Assembly (NCBI RefSeq): GCF_040807025.1 | Contig: NC_090943.1 | Span: forward strand, 24,147,213 to 24,211,212 | DNA: 64,000 bases | Source of the DNA: Struthio camelus | Lineage: Eukaryota > Chordata > Aves > Struthioniformes > Struthionidae | Direction of reading: 5' to 3' | The notes under the pieces: generated by a model | The model's input: the letters and a program-made list of their open reading frames with translations, nothing else | Database searches by the model: none | What the model was told of the DNA's origin: nothing | Translations under genes and position numbers: made by a program | In this document: positions 14,001-23,405 of the stretch, piece after piece | How the letters are laid out: each line of letters starts with the position of its first letter | Numbering within the stretch: position 1 is the stretch's first letter

Positions 14001-15212
14001 CAGCACTGAAACCTCTCCTGTTGCATTGCTTGTGGCAATGCTCCAATTCCTGCTGCAGTGTTCCGACTGGCAAGTTTGCAACTCTAACCATGAAAAGGGG
14101 AAGGGGAGCTTTGTAAGATGGTCTGACCTGTATATCACTAGAGAGTCAATATTGCAGAACTGGAGGGTCAGCCTATGATCTATGCTTAACCATTCTATAC
14201 TTAATTGTATGTTTAGTGGATGAGGTCCAAAATGCTGAGCAGGATATAGCTCCAAGAAGCTTGCTTTAAGAGGTTGGAATAAATCATGCAGAAGGGTCAA
14301 CCCAGAGAAAAATATAACAAAATTGCTCTCAGTGCAGTTGGCACCCTCTTGTCGGATATTTTCCTCCTTCCTAAGATTTGTAAGAACATGATTTATTGGT
14401 TACATTTCCCTCACTGTTGTTTTAAGCTTCTGCAGTGGCATTGAAACTACACTCACACTTCTCCAAGTTTCTAATTCATTGCTAGAACAGCCCACAAAAC
14501 TAGACTACGGTCTATTAATTCCTGACTTTTTCACTTTGTTCCTGTAATAAGTTTCTTCTGCTCATTTCTAGCTATAGCAAAGGCTTAAATCCCATGTTAT
14601 TAAGATTTTGGTTTTAAACAAACTTCTTTCTAGGGTGGAGTTTTTCCGGCTTTGGTTAGTAGAGCAGGATGATATTTATTCTTAGTCACTCTGGTTTAAC
14701 CATTGCAGTCTTGCAGGACTGGGCTGTCTCCATCCCATGGTTACTGATGCAATCCTGATACTTGCAATCCTGATGCTGATTTTACTCCAGAGTGATCTTT
14801 CATAATATTGAAGCTCAAGAAGTGGCCAGTTTTCTGTGACTGCAAATACACCAGTGTGTCTAGGTGAAGTCATTGTATGTCAGCCAGAAAGGCATGTTTT
14901 ACACAGGCAAATGAACTTCTGAAACTATGTTTCTGTTGCTTATCCACAGCTGAAGCATCTTTTGCTTAGCTAATTCTTCTAAAAGCACTCACTGTGGGAG
15001 ACAACAGCCTGCTGGCAGTTACTGCGTCACTCTGTGCAGTTTACAAGCAGTCGTTATCAGATTCAGCCAAAAGCAGGAGTATGAACCATACCTTACTTGA
15101 ATTCCTGAGTTAAATAACTGCTCAAGAAACCCCACAGAGACTGGGAAAGCCTGAAGTTAAAAAGTGGTTGGTTTTAATAACCCAGTTTACTAACCTCCGG
15201 AAATCAAGCTAC

Positions 15213-15244
<32 letters not shown>

Positions 15245-18200
15245 GAAAGAAAAGAAAAAGATGTAAAAGAATAGCCTATCAGGTACTTTGCATTTTTTGG
15301 TTTTTTGTGATTAGATGTAACGAGGGTTCTGATCTTACGAGTAATTGGTTTTGCCCAAAAGTAATTGATGTCAGTGTGTCTGAAAACATTATAGGCTTCA
15401 CATTTTCACAGTGAATAACTACAGTAAGGGACTTAGCTGTGTATGTGAAATCCAAATGAAAAGTAGCCTACTTTTCAGAGGGGCCGTTCACTTGTAATTT
15501 CCTACAAAATTCAACACTGCCAGAAATAGTGAATATGAATCCGATTCCCAGATACAGGCTGCCAAATTCAATGCCACTGGAACATGGCTGTTTTGCAAAT
15601 ATAAGCCACTCGATTTTTAACCAGATTTTGAAAGTCAATAACTCAGTGCCCCCTACTGTCCAAGTATTGTTAGTAGCAGGTAAGAACTATATTAAAATGC
15701 TTTCTAACCATTGTTCTGCTACTTAATTTCTGTTCTCTGTCTTCTTACATTCTTTTTAAAAAAATCTGCAGCTACATTTTCACAATAGATACAGATTTCA
15801 TATTCAGTAAAAAACACGAGCCTGGTGGCTAGAATTTGATGCTCATCCAGTCTCCACTAATCAAATTTCTTTGAGGAATCTCTACCTAAGCAATCAAAAA
15901 TGCACTCTTAACCCATCACAATTTTTTGTTTCCCGGGATTAATTTCAGTCACAGAAGTCTTGGCTTTAAAGTTGGTAATAAAGTAGGCCAGAGATTTGTG
16001 GAGGAAATCATTCATGCTGCATTTTCTGGCTTTTGCCTTTCTTAATTCTATATCAGATCTAATTGTGATTCATATCTACCTAAAGCTGTTTGTGTTGAAT
16101 CCATTTCAGTCTTTCAAATAGATCTTGTGAGATGGGGTGCTAATATTCTATAATGTAGAAAAAGCTGCTATCTTGGCACTAAAGATTTGAAGATTATATA
16201 AATGCCAGGAATTGCTTTTAAAAAGCTTCTTCTTCAACAGGACCTCAGCATGGCTGTGGTGGTTACTTGACAAATTCAGCTGACAGCTTTGGCTCTCCAG
16301 TCTCCAACATAAATGGAAGATATGAGAGAAATCTGGAGTGTGTATGGATCATAACTGTACCTGAAAACAAACTGATCAACCTCACCTTCTCTTCGTTTGC
16401 CCTTGAAGCACAGTCTGCTCAAACTTGCCGATATGATTATGTCAAAGTAAGATGGCTATGTATTTTAACAAGAACATGTCCATGAGAACATAACCATGAG
16501 GCTAAAACTTAATTAACAGAAAATGGCTTTATGAGGAAATTCAATTACTTAATATAATTTTTCAGTGGGTTAGATTACTACTACCGCAGAAGAAATCCTG
16601 CCTTTTGGGAAGCCAATGAGAGTTTTGACATTGACTGTTAGGGGGACTAGCTTTTGTCCTCAGACTGCCTGTATAAATGAGTAGTTAATCCACAGAATGG
16701 AAACAAAGCAAAAGTCAAGCACTCAGGAAGTAAACATGAAGATTTCATTATCATACCAAATTGCTTGAAAAGACTTTTATTTTTAAAATTTTGAATAAAT
16801 AAGTCAGGTGAGCTAAATGCTCACCTCTGAAAGGTATTTTGCTGGCAATGAGCATAAAAAGCCTAGGATACATAGTAGAACGCTCCCAAACAAGATCCAC
16901 AAACCATCCAGAAGGTGCTTATAGAGCCAGCTGAGCATTAGAGATGCTCAATGCAAAGAGCAATGAATTCTACATTTTGATGAATAAAATCAACCTTTCT
17001 CATTGAAATGCTTTGAGTTTCCATATAAAAAATAAAAGAAAGCAGAACCACCAAATTAAAATAGAATAAATTTTTGACTGATTTGCTGAAATGGGACCCG
17101 AATGTTCCATAATGAGATTTACACCATCTGACAGAATTAATTTGACGGTGAAGAATTGTAGTCATCAGCAACATCCTGTTAAAGCACAAGAGCACCTTCT
17201 ATGTTTTCAAGTAGGACAAACTATAACCTCAGGAGGGGTCAGAGAACTTGATTTCTATTTATTTGTTTGTTGTGCCAAAAGTATTAGTGGGTCATATGTT
17301 TTTCTCTCTTCAGCTATATGACGGAGGTAGCGAAAATGCCAATGTAGTCGGCACGTACTGTGGATCTATGGTGCCAGCTCCTTTTCTATCTACCAGTAAT
17401 TTCTTGACTGTGAAATTTATCACAGATAATTCTGTGGAAAGGGAAGGTTTCAATGCTACTTACACCACAGTGGATCGTAAGTATATCTAGATTTATGTTT
17501 ATGCATTACTTGTATATGTATGTGGTATATACTGTTGTGACTCTTACAGAGAAATATATACCTAAACAGTAAATCATCAAAGCTCATTATAGATACAGGG
17601 TCCAGGGAAGGGAGAAGAGAGTCCTTAGCATAGCTCTACAGTGCATCTCAATATAAGCAAGCTCAAAGAAGCACTGCTGGACTCCGATGGGATTCTCTTC
17701 GGTCTCCTCTGGCTGCAGGGGGGTTGTCAGACTGGAGCACAAAACAGGAACGTGCTATCATAGACTGCTAACACATAGCCTGATGTTACAGAGAACAAAC
17801 GTTTATCTGCATTTCATGACATACGTAGACATAGCATTAGAATGTTTTCTACTTTTCTTTTTTTTTTTTCACTGGAGAATTACAGGTAAATACAAAAGTA
17901 TAGTGTCCAGTGTAACTTTTTTAAATGGGCAAGCGCTTTTCCCCAGTTGGAAAGGTTTTCATTCTGTGATGTATTTATTACTATTTTAAACAGGACTATG
18001 CGGAGGAACTTATAATGCTACTGCTACCTCCCTGACTGCAATGTCACCTAACTTCCCGAACGAATATCCACCATTTACCCACTGTATGTGGATCATTGAT
18101 GCTCCTCCGCAGCAGCAAGTCAGGTTGGTGGTAGAGGCCTTCCACCTGCACTCCAACCAAGACTGCTCTCAGAATTACCTAGAGCTCCAAGACTCACCAA

Positions 18201-21200
18201 TGGTAGGAAATTTACAGTTGATAGCATACTTTATTCAGAACTGCCCACATTCAGTTCCCCTTACTCTTTGCAAATAGAGGAGAAGGCCACTGCCTAGCAA
18301 GAGATTCATTGATTATTCCGGATGAGGGGGTACATCCACAATCTTACGCGCTGTGCCCCGCTTAAGGCTTGTAACTGGTACATTGACTTCATGGAAGCAC
18401 ATTATACATATTGAATTTGACCTGCTGAGTATTACACAAATTTTCACAGTTGCACCAAGTAATAGAGCTGCCAAGCTTAACATTCAGAAAATACTGTCCA
18501 AAAGCAGGTTCTCATAAACTAATTGTACTTGCTTCCATCCAAGAACCAAGATAAAAATGAATATTCATGCCAAGAAGGGTTTTTGTAGAAGGTAACAGAA
18601 AAAAAAAGTCTGTGTCCATTGCATTACATTATTCTAAATCTTCTTTCATTGTTTCTTATTTGGGCATGAAAACACCGTTACATTTGACTTGCATCTGTTC
18701 ACATTGAATAGAAGATGTTGAGACATTAATAAGTGATTTCTATGAGAACTTTAGAATGCAACTGCATAACTGGTATAGAAAGTGCTGAAAGATCTATTCA
18801 CCTGAAGTTAGCTACGTAGAAAACCAAGTCAGATCACTAAGTGGAAGTAACTTGTGATATATATTCAATTCCAGCAGAGCCAAGGATCAGCCCACAGGTT
18901 CTGTGGCACTGAAACTTTTTCTGTCCCTGAATTTTATTCTTATGACCGCACGGCCATTGTGACTTTCAAATCAGATGAATATATGATTAACAATGGAGTT
19001 AGATTTACCTATCAAGCTACAGGTAAGCTTGAAGAAATGTCCAAAACATTTGCCAACCATTTTCTTTACTGAGTCCATACAGTAATAAGTGATACAGAGA
19101 TCTGAAATGCTTACATGTTTCTGTTTTTTCTCAAGGCTGCAGCAGAGAATATAACCAATCATTTGGTTACCTGAAGAGCCCTGGCTGGCCTGGTCAACAC
19201 CCCAATAATATAGATTGTTCTATTGTTCTACGAGCTCCACTGAATCACTCAATTTCTCTCTTTTTCCATGCTTTCAGTCTGCAGGACAGCATTCAATGTT
19301 CACATGACTTCTTAGAGGTATGAAGCAAATATATATACTTTCTGGGCCTGAGTCAAAGGACATTAATAGGACTGGATCAAGGTTAAGTTGAATTGACATT
19401 AGGAACTAATTTATTGCTATGGTTTTATGATGAAAGTGCTCAGATACTACAGTAAGAGGTTAAGGAACATGTGAGTCTTAAAACAAATGAGAACATAGTT
19501 TCATTAGCAGTTAGTTCATCTTCACTTAGCTCTTGTTGATGTCACGCAGTGGCAGAGCAAGCTAGGATACTTTTAATTTGATGTCAACATCTGTGGATGA
19601 ACAGTAAGCCATAAATTTGAGTACTTTCATTCCAGAATAGAGTCTATCATCTACTTGATTTTTTTCTCAAAAAAAGAGCAGATAGATGAGCTGCAGTTAC
19701 AAGTGCATGATACCTGCAAAGGCACTTGGTGTCAAGGAAAAGTGTACGCTCTGTGCAACTTTTACTGCTTCTTTACATGGTTGTTGAAGATTTCCCTATT
19801 CATTGGTCAGTTGACAAAAATCAGATTTCTGTGGCAGAATAATTACTTTGTTCTCCTTTCTTATCCTCCTTACCGTCTCAGAAAATGGGTCTGAACGTCA
19901 TCATTATTACACATCAGAGAAAATTCAAATTAAATATGAGCTATGTCATATGATCTATTTCTTAATGTGACCAGGGAAAGGGTAGCCTACAGGGAAAGTA
20001 TTAATTCTCATCTGGAATATTAACATTTCTTACGAGAAGTAAAACATGGACTTGCATTCAAAAGCACATCTTAGCCACTAAGTAACCAAGTTAATTTTTA
20101 TTACTCGGGAGATGTACTACACCATAAAATTTAGCTACCAGTTTCTGATGATGCTTGTTCTGTTTGACTGCTTGCAAAGCTCAGACGGGTTAAGTCTCTT
20201 TTTCCTTCTACACAACAGTATCTAGTAGGAAAAATAGAAGTATTAGGATGACATTTATGGTATGCATGCAAGTCCATTCACACTTGGTGCTTGCATCACT
20301 GCCTAATTGTACTGGTGTATCAATCACACAGGTATTTAATGTTGGCAGTGTTTTTTTATCCCTTGAAGGTCAGAAATGGGAGTGATGTGCAATCACCACT
20401 ACTTGGCAGGTTCTGTGGAAACACTGTGCCCAGTCCCATCTTCCCTAAAAATCATATTGTCTACCTTCGTTTCAAGAGTGATATTTCAGTGGCTTATGAT
20501 GGCTATGAAATTACCTGGACTTCATCATCAAGAGGTAAGGTTGTGATAACAAAGTAATTCCACCCAGCAATTGTATACAGAGGAATTACACAGAAAAGTG
20601 GAATTCCGCCTGCTCAGTTTGGGCTCCACCTCACTAAACGCTCAAAACCTTCTCAAGCACCCTAGTCCACCGTATTCAGTGACTGGAGAGGGGCAGTTGT
20701 CCCTGAAGACCAGTAGGGTGAGATCTAGTTTACCTAATGTAAGCAAGTCTCTCTCTCCAATGCTGGGTTTAGGCATCATCAGGCATTTCAGTCCGCTTAA
20801 GTTGGAGTCTACCTCTTCTACAGAGGCTACAGAAAACATATGGCACATCTGTCTTGGGTTCCCATCTGCTTATTATGCTTCTATGGAGAGAGTGGTGGTG
20901 ATGGCAGTGACTCCCGTCTACTTCCCTAGTAGTCCAGTTAAGATAGGCCCTGGGATCTAGGCACTCCTAAGCCTAAAGAAGACTGAAATTTGCCCCAAGA
21001 CCTAACTGTAGTGCTGTGCAGTGTCTATGTAATAGCCACATTCATAAACAACTAATGAAACAAGAGTGAATAATTGGGTAACATAGTTTGCTGGTGACAC
21101 TAAGTTATTGAAGACAGGAAAGCTAATGGTCAGCTGAAGAGCACCGCAGAAAAACCTTACAGCATTGCGCTGCTTGGTGATAAAATGGTCAATGAAGTTT

Positions 21201-23194
21201 AATACAGGAAAGTGTTAATAAAGAACATCGGGGGGAAAAAAGACAATTCTGACTTTACCTAAAGAAATGTGGGCTCTGAGTTGATTATTAGCCCTCAGGA
21301 AAAAGCTCTTGGGGATAAAATAGACAGTTTTATGAAAACATGAGTTCAGTGCTCAGTAACAGTCAAAAAGGCAAACATGATGCTAGGAATTACTAGGAAA
21401 GGAACAGAGAACAGAATAAATAGCTACTGTATAAATCCATGATTCACCCACACATTGAATACTGTGCACAGTTCTGGTCTGCTATTCTTACAAAGAATCC
21501 AATATAACTGCAAAACTTTCAGGCAAGAGTGATGGCTTCTATGTAAGGATGTCTACATAGGTTGAGACTTTTTAATCTGGGTAAGAAACTACTGAGTTCT
21601 GTAAAATTATGAGTGTTATTTGGAGAGTGAATAGTGATCAACTGTTTATTGATTTTTCTCCGAAGAACTAGAGGTCTTCAGATAAGGCCAAGGGGGGGCA
21701 AGTTGAAAATAGAAAGAAATAGTTCTTAACACAGTATGCAGTTAAGCTGTGGAACTCCTGTCCATAGGAGGCTTCAGATTTACATAGACTCAAGGGGTAA
21801 CTGAACAAGTTCATGGAAGGCAAATCTGATAAAAACTGTTAAATACAAAGATGCCACCTCTGGAAGCTGGAAGCTGCAAAATGCTGGAGACTGAGAGTAA
21901 TCTGGGCGATGATCTCCACACGCTTACTCTTATCCTATATACTTAGACCTTTCTGTTAGGGTATCTACTTCTGCCCACTGATGGAGATTGAATTTTGGTA
22001 TACACGGCTTGTGGTTTGACTTAGTATGGTTATTTTGTCTGAGTGGTTTTCTGGTCTTCTCTATTAGATGATGATTCTTCACTACTCTTCATTTCAAAGA
22101 GCAGCCAAAGAGAATTTGTCTCTAGTTGAGTAGCTGGGCAATCATCTGAGCAAAGGGCAGACTTTAGACTTTGGTTCCTGCTCCAAGGAGTTTCAGGATT
22201 TTGGTTTTCTAATAGTCAGTGATGGTGTATTGTACGTTTTATATTCCTCTTAGAGTGCTGAAGCTGGAGCCTCAGTTTTGTCTCCTTTTTGGAATAAGGC
22301 TTGTATAGCCACATTCATTGTTTCAGCTCACAGCGTCACTCAGTGTTTTTCAGTGCTAATACTAATACTCTACTGACAGACTACACTGTGTAGTACATTG
22401 TGAAACTAGACCATTTGAGCTAATTAACAGTGTCCATTTCCAGGATGCGGAGGAACACTGTATGGCAGAACTGGCTCATTTGCAAGTCCTGGCTACCCTG
22501 CAACGTACCAGAACAACACTGATTGTGCGTGGACCATTATTGCACCTAACGGACGAATTGTCACAGTGAACTTTGATTTCATCAGCATCGATGACCCAGG
22601 GGACTGCAGTAGCAACTATCTGATCCTTTACAATGGGCCAGATGCCAGCTATCCATTCACCGGGCCATACTGTGGGATGGTATGTATTCCCTACTGCGTG
22701 TGTCTCTGTAATTGATTAAGTCGAACCTTTATTGTATCAAACCTTGATTGTTTCCCCAATTTTGGCACAATTCCATATGGGTAAGTAGAGGTGAAGGCAT
22801 AAGGCTTCTGTGGCACCTTAGAAGTCTTTCAATGCAAACCTTACAGTGACATCTAGTGGGTGGCATCAGCAAGCTTTTTTTCTCTGAATTTAGTTGCTTC
22901 ATTTGTGATTCAAGTATTTGTAACGCCTTATGGGAAAAATGCAACAGCAATATCTAGCACAGACCTGTGAGGTCCCTTCTAACCTATGATCCTATTTGTG
23001 CCTTAGTTTTTGTGTTATGATTGGCTTTTCCAAAGGATGTTGGTGTTCTGAAAAATTTTACACGTTTTTCTTGCCTTTAATTTCAGGATACAAACATTGC
23101 ACCTTTTACTGCTACATCTCATCAAGTCTTTATAAAATTCCACGCTGAACACGTGACTTTACCATCAGGATTCCAGTTAAGTTGGACAAGCTAG
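1809..23194 (+). CDS. CUBN: Cubilin, C-terminal part (11 exons, CUB22 partial to CUB27)
   Basis: This gene-level entry joins the exons listed separately. Spliced, they give 1967 coding bases ending in TAG, 654 residues in one frame with all splice phases consistent. The product is a run of CUB domains (about 110-120 residues each) with the family hallmarks: CGG near the start, a C-x-W pair, C-x-x-D-Y/F, Y-D-G or R-N-G, and F-C-G. Cubilin is a peripheral apical-membrane receptor of kidney, intestine and yolk sac. It has an N-terminal anchor, EGF repeats and 27 CUB domains, and takes up intrinsic factor-B12 and other ligands together with amnionless and megalin. The last CUB ends directly at the stop with no membrane segment, as expected for cubilin. 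The downstream neighbour RSU1 supports the identity. The upstream part lies outside the window. Domain numbers are counted back from the C-terminus and are inferred. Confidence 0.95.
2010..4298 (+). other. CUBN intron between CUB22 and CUB23
   Basis: GT-AG intron of 2.3 kb. Nothing else is recognised. Short open frames here show no domain motif. Confidence 0.75.
4299..4428 (+). CDS. CUBN: CUBN exon: first part of CUB23
   Basis: The acceptor cccttgcag ends at 4298 and the exon enters in phase 1, completing a Val codon before C-G-G-I-F-N-G-S. The start of a CUB follows: S-S-P-A-H, a second Cys in M-N-C-S-Y-H-L (a possible N-glycosylation sequon N-C-S), and V-V-A-L-K. The donor is gtatgt at 4429, leaving phase 2. 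This is the shortest first-half exon of the set because the split falls before the F-x-L-E strand and not after the D-Y motif. Confidence 0.93.
4429..5365 (+). other. CUBN intron inside CUB23
   Basis: Phase 2 intron of 937 bases. No other feature is seen. Confidence 0.8.
5366..5583 (+). CDS. CUBN: CUBN exon: remainder of CUB23
   Basis: The acceptor tattttacag ends at 5365, and the joined codon AA|A gives Lys. The exon reads [27 protein letters not shown] and F-K-T-D-F-S-G. All three acidic positions typical of calcium-binding CUB domains are present: E in QLE, D in KDY and D in KTD. The donor gtaaga follows CTTGG, and the exon ends in phase 1. Confidence 0.95.
8478..8580 (+). repeat. MIR-like SINE remnant
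   Basis: The stretch tgcctctgttttctgtctgt followed by aaagtgagaat resembles the MIR core (cctcagtttcctcatctgtaaaatg). The trailing agtaagtg...caataaa resembles the MIR 3' end. The match is from memory, and the element is decayed. Confidence 0.45.
9501..9645 (+). repeat. Ancient SINE/LINE tail (MIR/L2/L3 type)
   Basis: The order of words gtgctag, acacagacacagaat, ctgtcc, agtccttatgatt, acaagacaaggg and acagatggatagagaca follows a common amniote repeat pattern (gtgctaggcactgtacaaacacagaa, then ccctgccccaaagagcttaca). It is decayed, and the family assignment is uncertain. Confidence 0.4.
15213..15260. repeat. Poly-A plus (GAAAA)n microsatellite
   Basis: Sixteen A residues are followed by imperfect GAAAA units. 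It could be the tail of a retroposed element, but no body is recognised upstream. Confidence 0.9.
16241..16446 (+). CDS. CUBN: CUBN exon: first half of CUB24
   Basis: The acceptor tcttcttcaacag ends at 16240, and entry is in phase 1, completing Gly. The exon reads [10 protein letters not shown], then [18 protein letters not shown], and C-R-Y-D-Y-V-K. The donor gtaaga at 16447 is in phase 0. N-L-T is a possible glycosylation site. The preceding intron is 10.7 kb, but the phase and the domain-linker sequence join the CUB23 end directly to this exon, so no exon appears to be missing. Confidence 0.94.
16447..17313 (+). other. CUBN intron inside CUB24
   Basis: Phase 0 intron of 867 bases. Nothing else is seen. 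Confidence 0.8.
17314..17476 (+). CDS. CUBN: CUBN exon: second half of CUB24
   Basis: The acceptor tttctctcttcag ends at 17313. The exon reads [27 protein letters not shown] and G-F-N-A-T-Y. With the preceding exon, the E, D, D calcium-site pattern is complete. N-A-T is a possible glycosylation site. The donor gtaagt follows GGATC, in phase 1. Confidence 0.94.
17477..17993 (+). other. CUBN intron between CUB24 and CUB25
   Basis: Phase 1 intron of 517 bases with a T-rich stretch near 17858-17870. Nothing else is seen. Confidence 0.8.
17994..18202 (+). CDS. CUBN: CUBN exon: first half of CUB25
   Basis: The acceptor ttttaaacag ends at 17993, and the split codon C|GA gives Arg. The exon reads [25 protein letters not shown] and D-C-S-Q-N-Y-L-E-L. 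The usual Asp after the third Cys is replaced by Asn (Q-N-Y). The donor gtagga follows CCAATG, in phase 0. Confidence 0.93.
18203..18874 (+). other. CUBN intron inside CUB25
   Basis: Phase 0 intron of 672 bases. Nothing else is seen. Confidence 0.8.
18875..19022 (+). CDS. CUBN: CUBN exon: second half of CUB25
   Basis: The acceptor ttcaattccag ends at 18874. A second AG three bases on (ccagcag) could give a NAGNAG-type variant that drops one Gln. The exon reads [15 protein letters not shown] and G-V-R-F-T-Y-Q-A-T. The donor gtaagc follows GCTACAG, in phase 1. Confidence 0.93.
19136..19317 (+). CDS. CUBN: CUBN exon: first half of CUB26
   Basis: The acceptor ctgttttttctcaag ends at 19135. It is a short 113-base intron from the previous domain, in phase 1. 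The exon reads [34 protein letters not shown] and C-S-H-D-F-L-E. Two possible glycosylation sequons (NQS, NHS) are present. The donor gtatga is in phase 0. Confidence 0.94.
19318..20368 (+). other. CUBN intron inside CUB26
   Basis: Phase 0 intron of 1.05 kb. Nothing else is seen. Confidence 0.8.
20369..20534 (+). CDS. CUBN: CUBN exon: second half of CUB26
   Basis: The acceptor atcccttgaag ends at 20368. The exon reads [22 protein letters not shown] and F-K-S-D-I-S, then G-Y-E-I-T-W-T-S. The donor gtaagg follows AAGAG, in phase 1. This is a textbook second half of a CUB domain. Confidence 0.95.
20535..22443 (+). other. CUBN intron between CUB26 and CUB27
   Basis: Phase 1 intron of 1.9 kb. 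More than half of it is a decayed LINE (listed separately). The stretch 20571-20960 is an open frame of 129 codons with no recognisable domain, probably old repeat or chance. Confidence 0.75.
21010..22040 (+). mobile_element. Decayed CR1/L3-clade LINE, 3' part of ORF2
   Basis: Reverse-transcriptase relics are readable on the + strand. F-A-G-D-T-K-L at 21087-21107 is a mutated F-A-D-D catalytic box. M-K-F-N-T-G-K-C lies at 21192-21215. [12 protein letters not shown] at 21445-21480 is the conserved block after the RT core in CR1-clade elements. The 3' part (ttctgcccactg near 21974, then ggtttgacttagtatggtta near 22012) resembles the CR1/L3 3' UTR signature with 'ctgacccagtatgg'. Many stops and frameshifts make it inactive. 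It lies in the CUBN intron in the sense orientation. The boundaries are approximate. Confidence 0.8.
22444..22679 (+). CDS. CUBN: CUBN exon: most of CUB27 (last domain)
   Basis: The acceptor tccatttccag ends at 22443, and entry is in phase 1. The exon reads [37 protein letters not shown] and G-P-Y-C-G-M. Unlike the other domains, this exon runs past the fourth Cys (YCG). Asn replaces the usual calcium-binding Asp (S-S-N-Y-L). The donor gtatgt at 22680 is in phase 0. Confidence 0.95.
22680..23086 (+). other. CUBN last intron
   Basis: Phase 0 intron of 407 bases. It contains a short CR1-like 3' tail at about 22965-23000. Confidence 0.8.
22965..23000 (+). repeat. CR1-like 3' tail fragment
   Basis: The words gtgaggtcccttctaac and tatgatcctat match the avian/sauropsid CR1 3' end (gaggtcccttccaacc followed by the attctatg repeat). 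The fragment is short, and no CR1 body is recognisable directly upstream. Confidence 0.55.
23087..23194 (+). CDS. CUBN: CUBN terminal coding exon, C-terminus of CUB27
   Basis: The acceptor ttgcctttaatttcag ends at 23086. The exon encodes 35 residues, [16 protein letters not shown] and G-F-Q-L-S-W-T-S, then TAG at 23192-23194. The protein ends at the last CUB beta strand with no tail, transmembrane segment or GPI signal, consistent with cubilin being held at the membrane by amnionless. Confidence 0.95.
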   Translation, partial: DTNIAPFTATSHQVFIKFHAEHVTLPSGFQLSWTS

Positions 23195-23405
23195 AACACT
23201 GTTTATGAGAAATACCTTACTGTTCCTTGCTACACTGAAGAGACTTCAGATCATTAAATAACACTTTGAAATCTGATTATGATCATACAACTAAAGAAAG
23301 ACTTTTTAAAAACTACTATGAATACAGTTTTTATGAATTTAGATTTCTGGCCAACAAATGTGATTTGCTGTTGTACTGAAAATAAACTGTTATCTACTGT
23401 GAAAC
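23195..23405 (+). terminator. CUBN: CUBN 3' UTR with polyadenylation signal
   Basis: AATAAA stands at 23381-23386, 187 bases after the stop, and T/GT-rich sequence follows around 23430. Further AATAAA copies at 23684-23689 and 23791-23796 could give longer 3' ends. The cleavage site is inferred and not visible. Confidence 0.6.

Larger units (their letters stand above)
5584..16240 (+). other. CUBN 10.7 kb intron between CUB23 and CUB24
   Basis: Phase 1 intron. It contains two MIR/L2-type ancient repeats (listed near 8.5 and 9.5 kb) and an A-rich microsatellite at 15213. No CUB-like exon was found in it, and the open frames of up to 149 codons at 13.6-14.3 kb match nothing I recognise. Confidence 0.75.

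Noticed and set aside
13630..14300. Overlapping open frames (94 codons +, 149 codons -) in the large CUBN intron
   Set aside because: Checked as a possible missing CUB exon or retrogene. No CUB cysteine pattern and no known protein motif was found.
5584..16240. Possible missing CUBN exons in the 10.7 kb intron
   Set aside because: CUB23 ends and CUB24 begins in matching phase with a normal linker, and no CUB-like segment was seen between them.
20571..20960. 129-codon open frame directly after a CUBN donor
   Set aside because: It follows a strong gtaagg donor in phase 1 and the spliced product continues into CUB27. The frame has no CUB motif, so it is intron.
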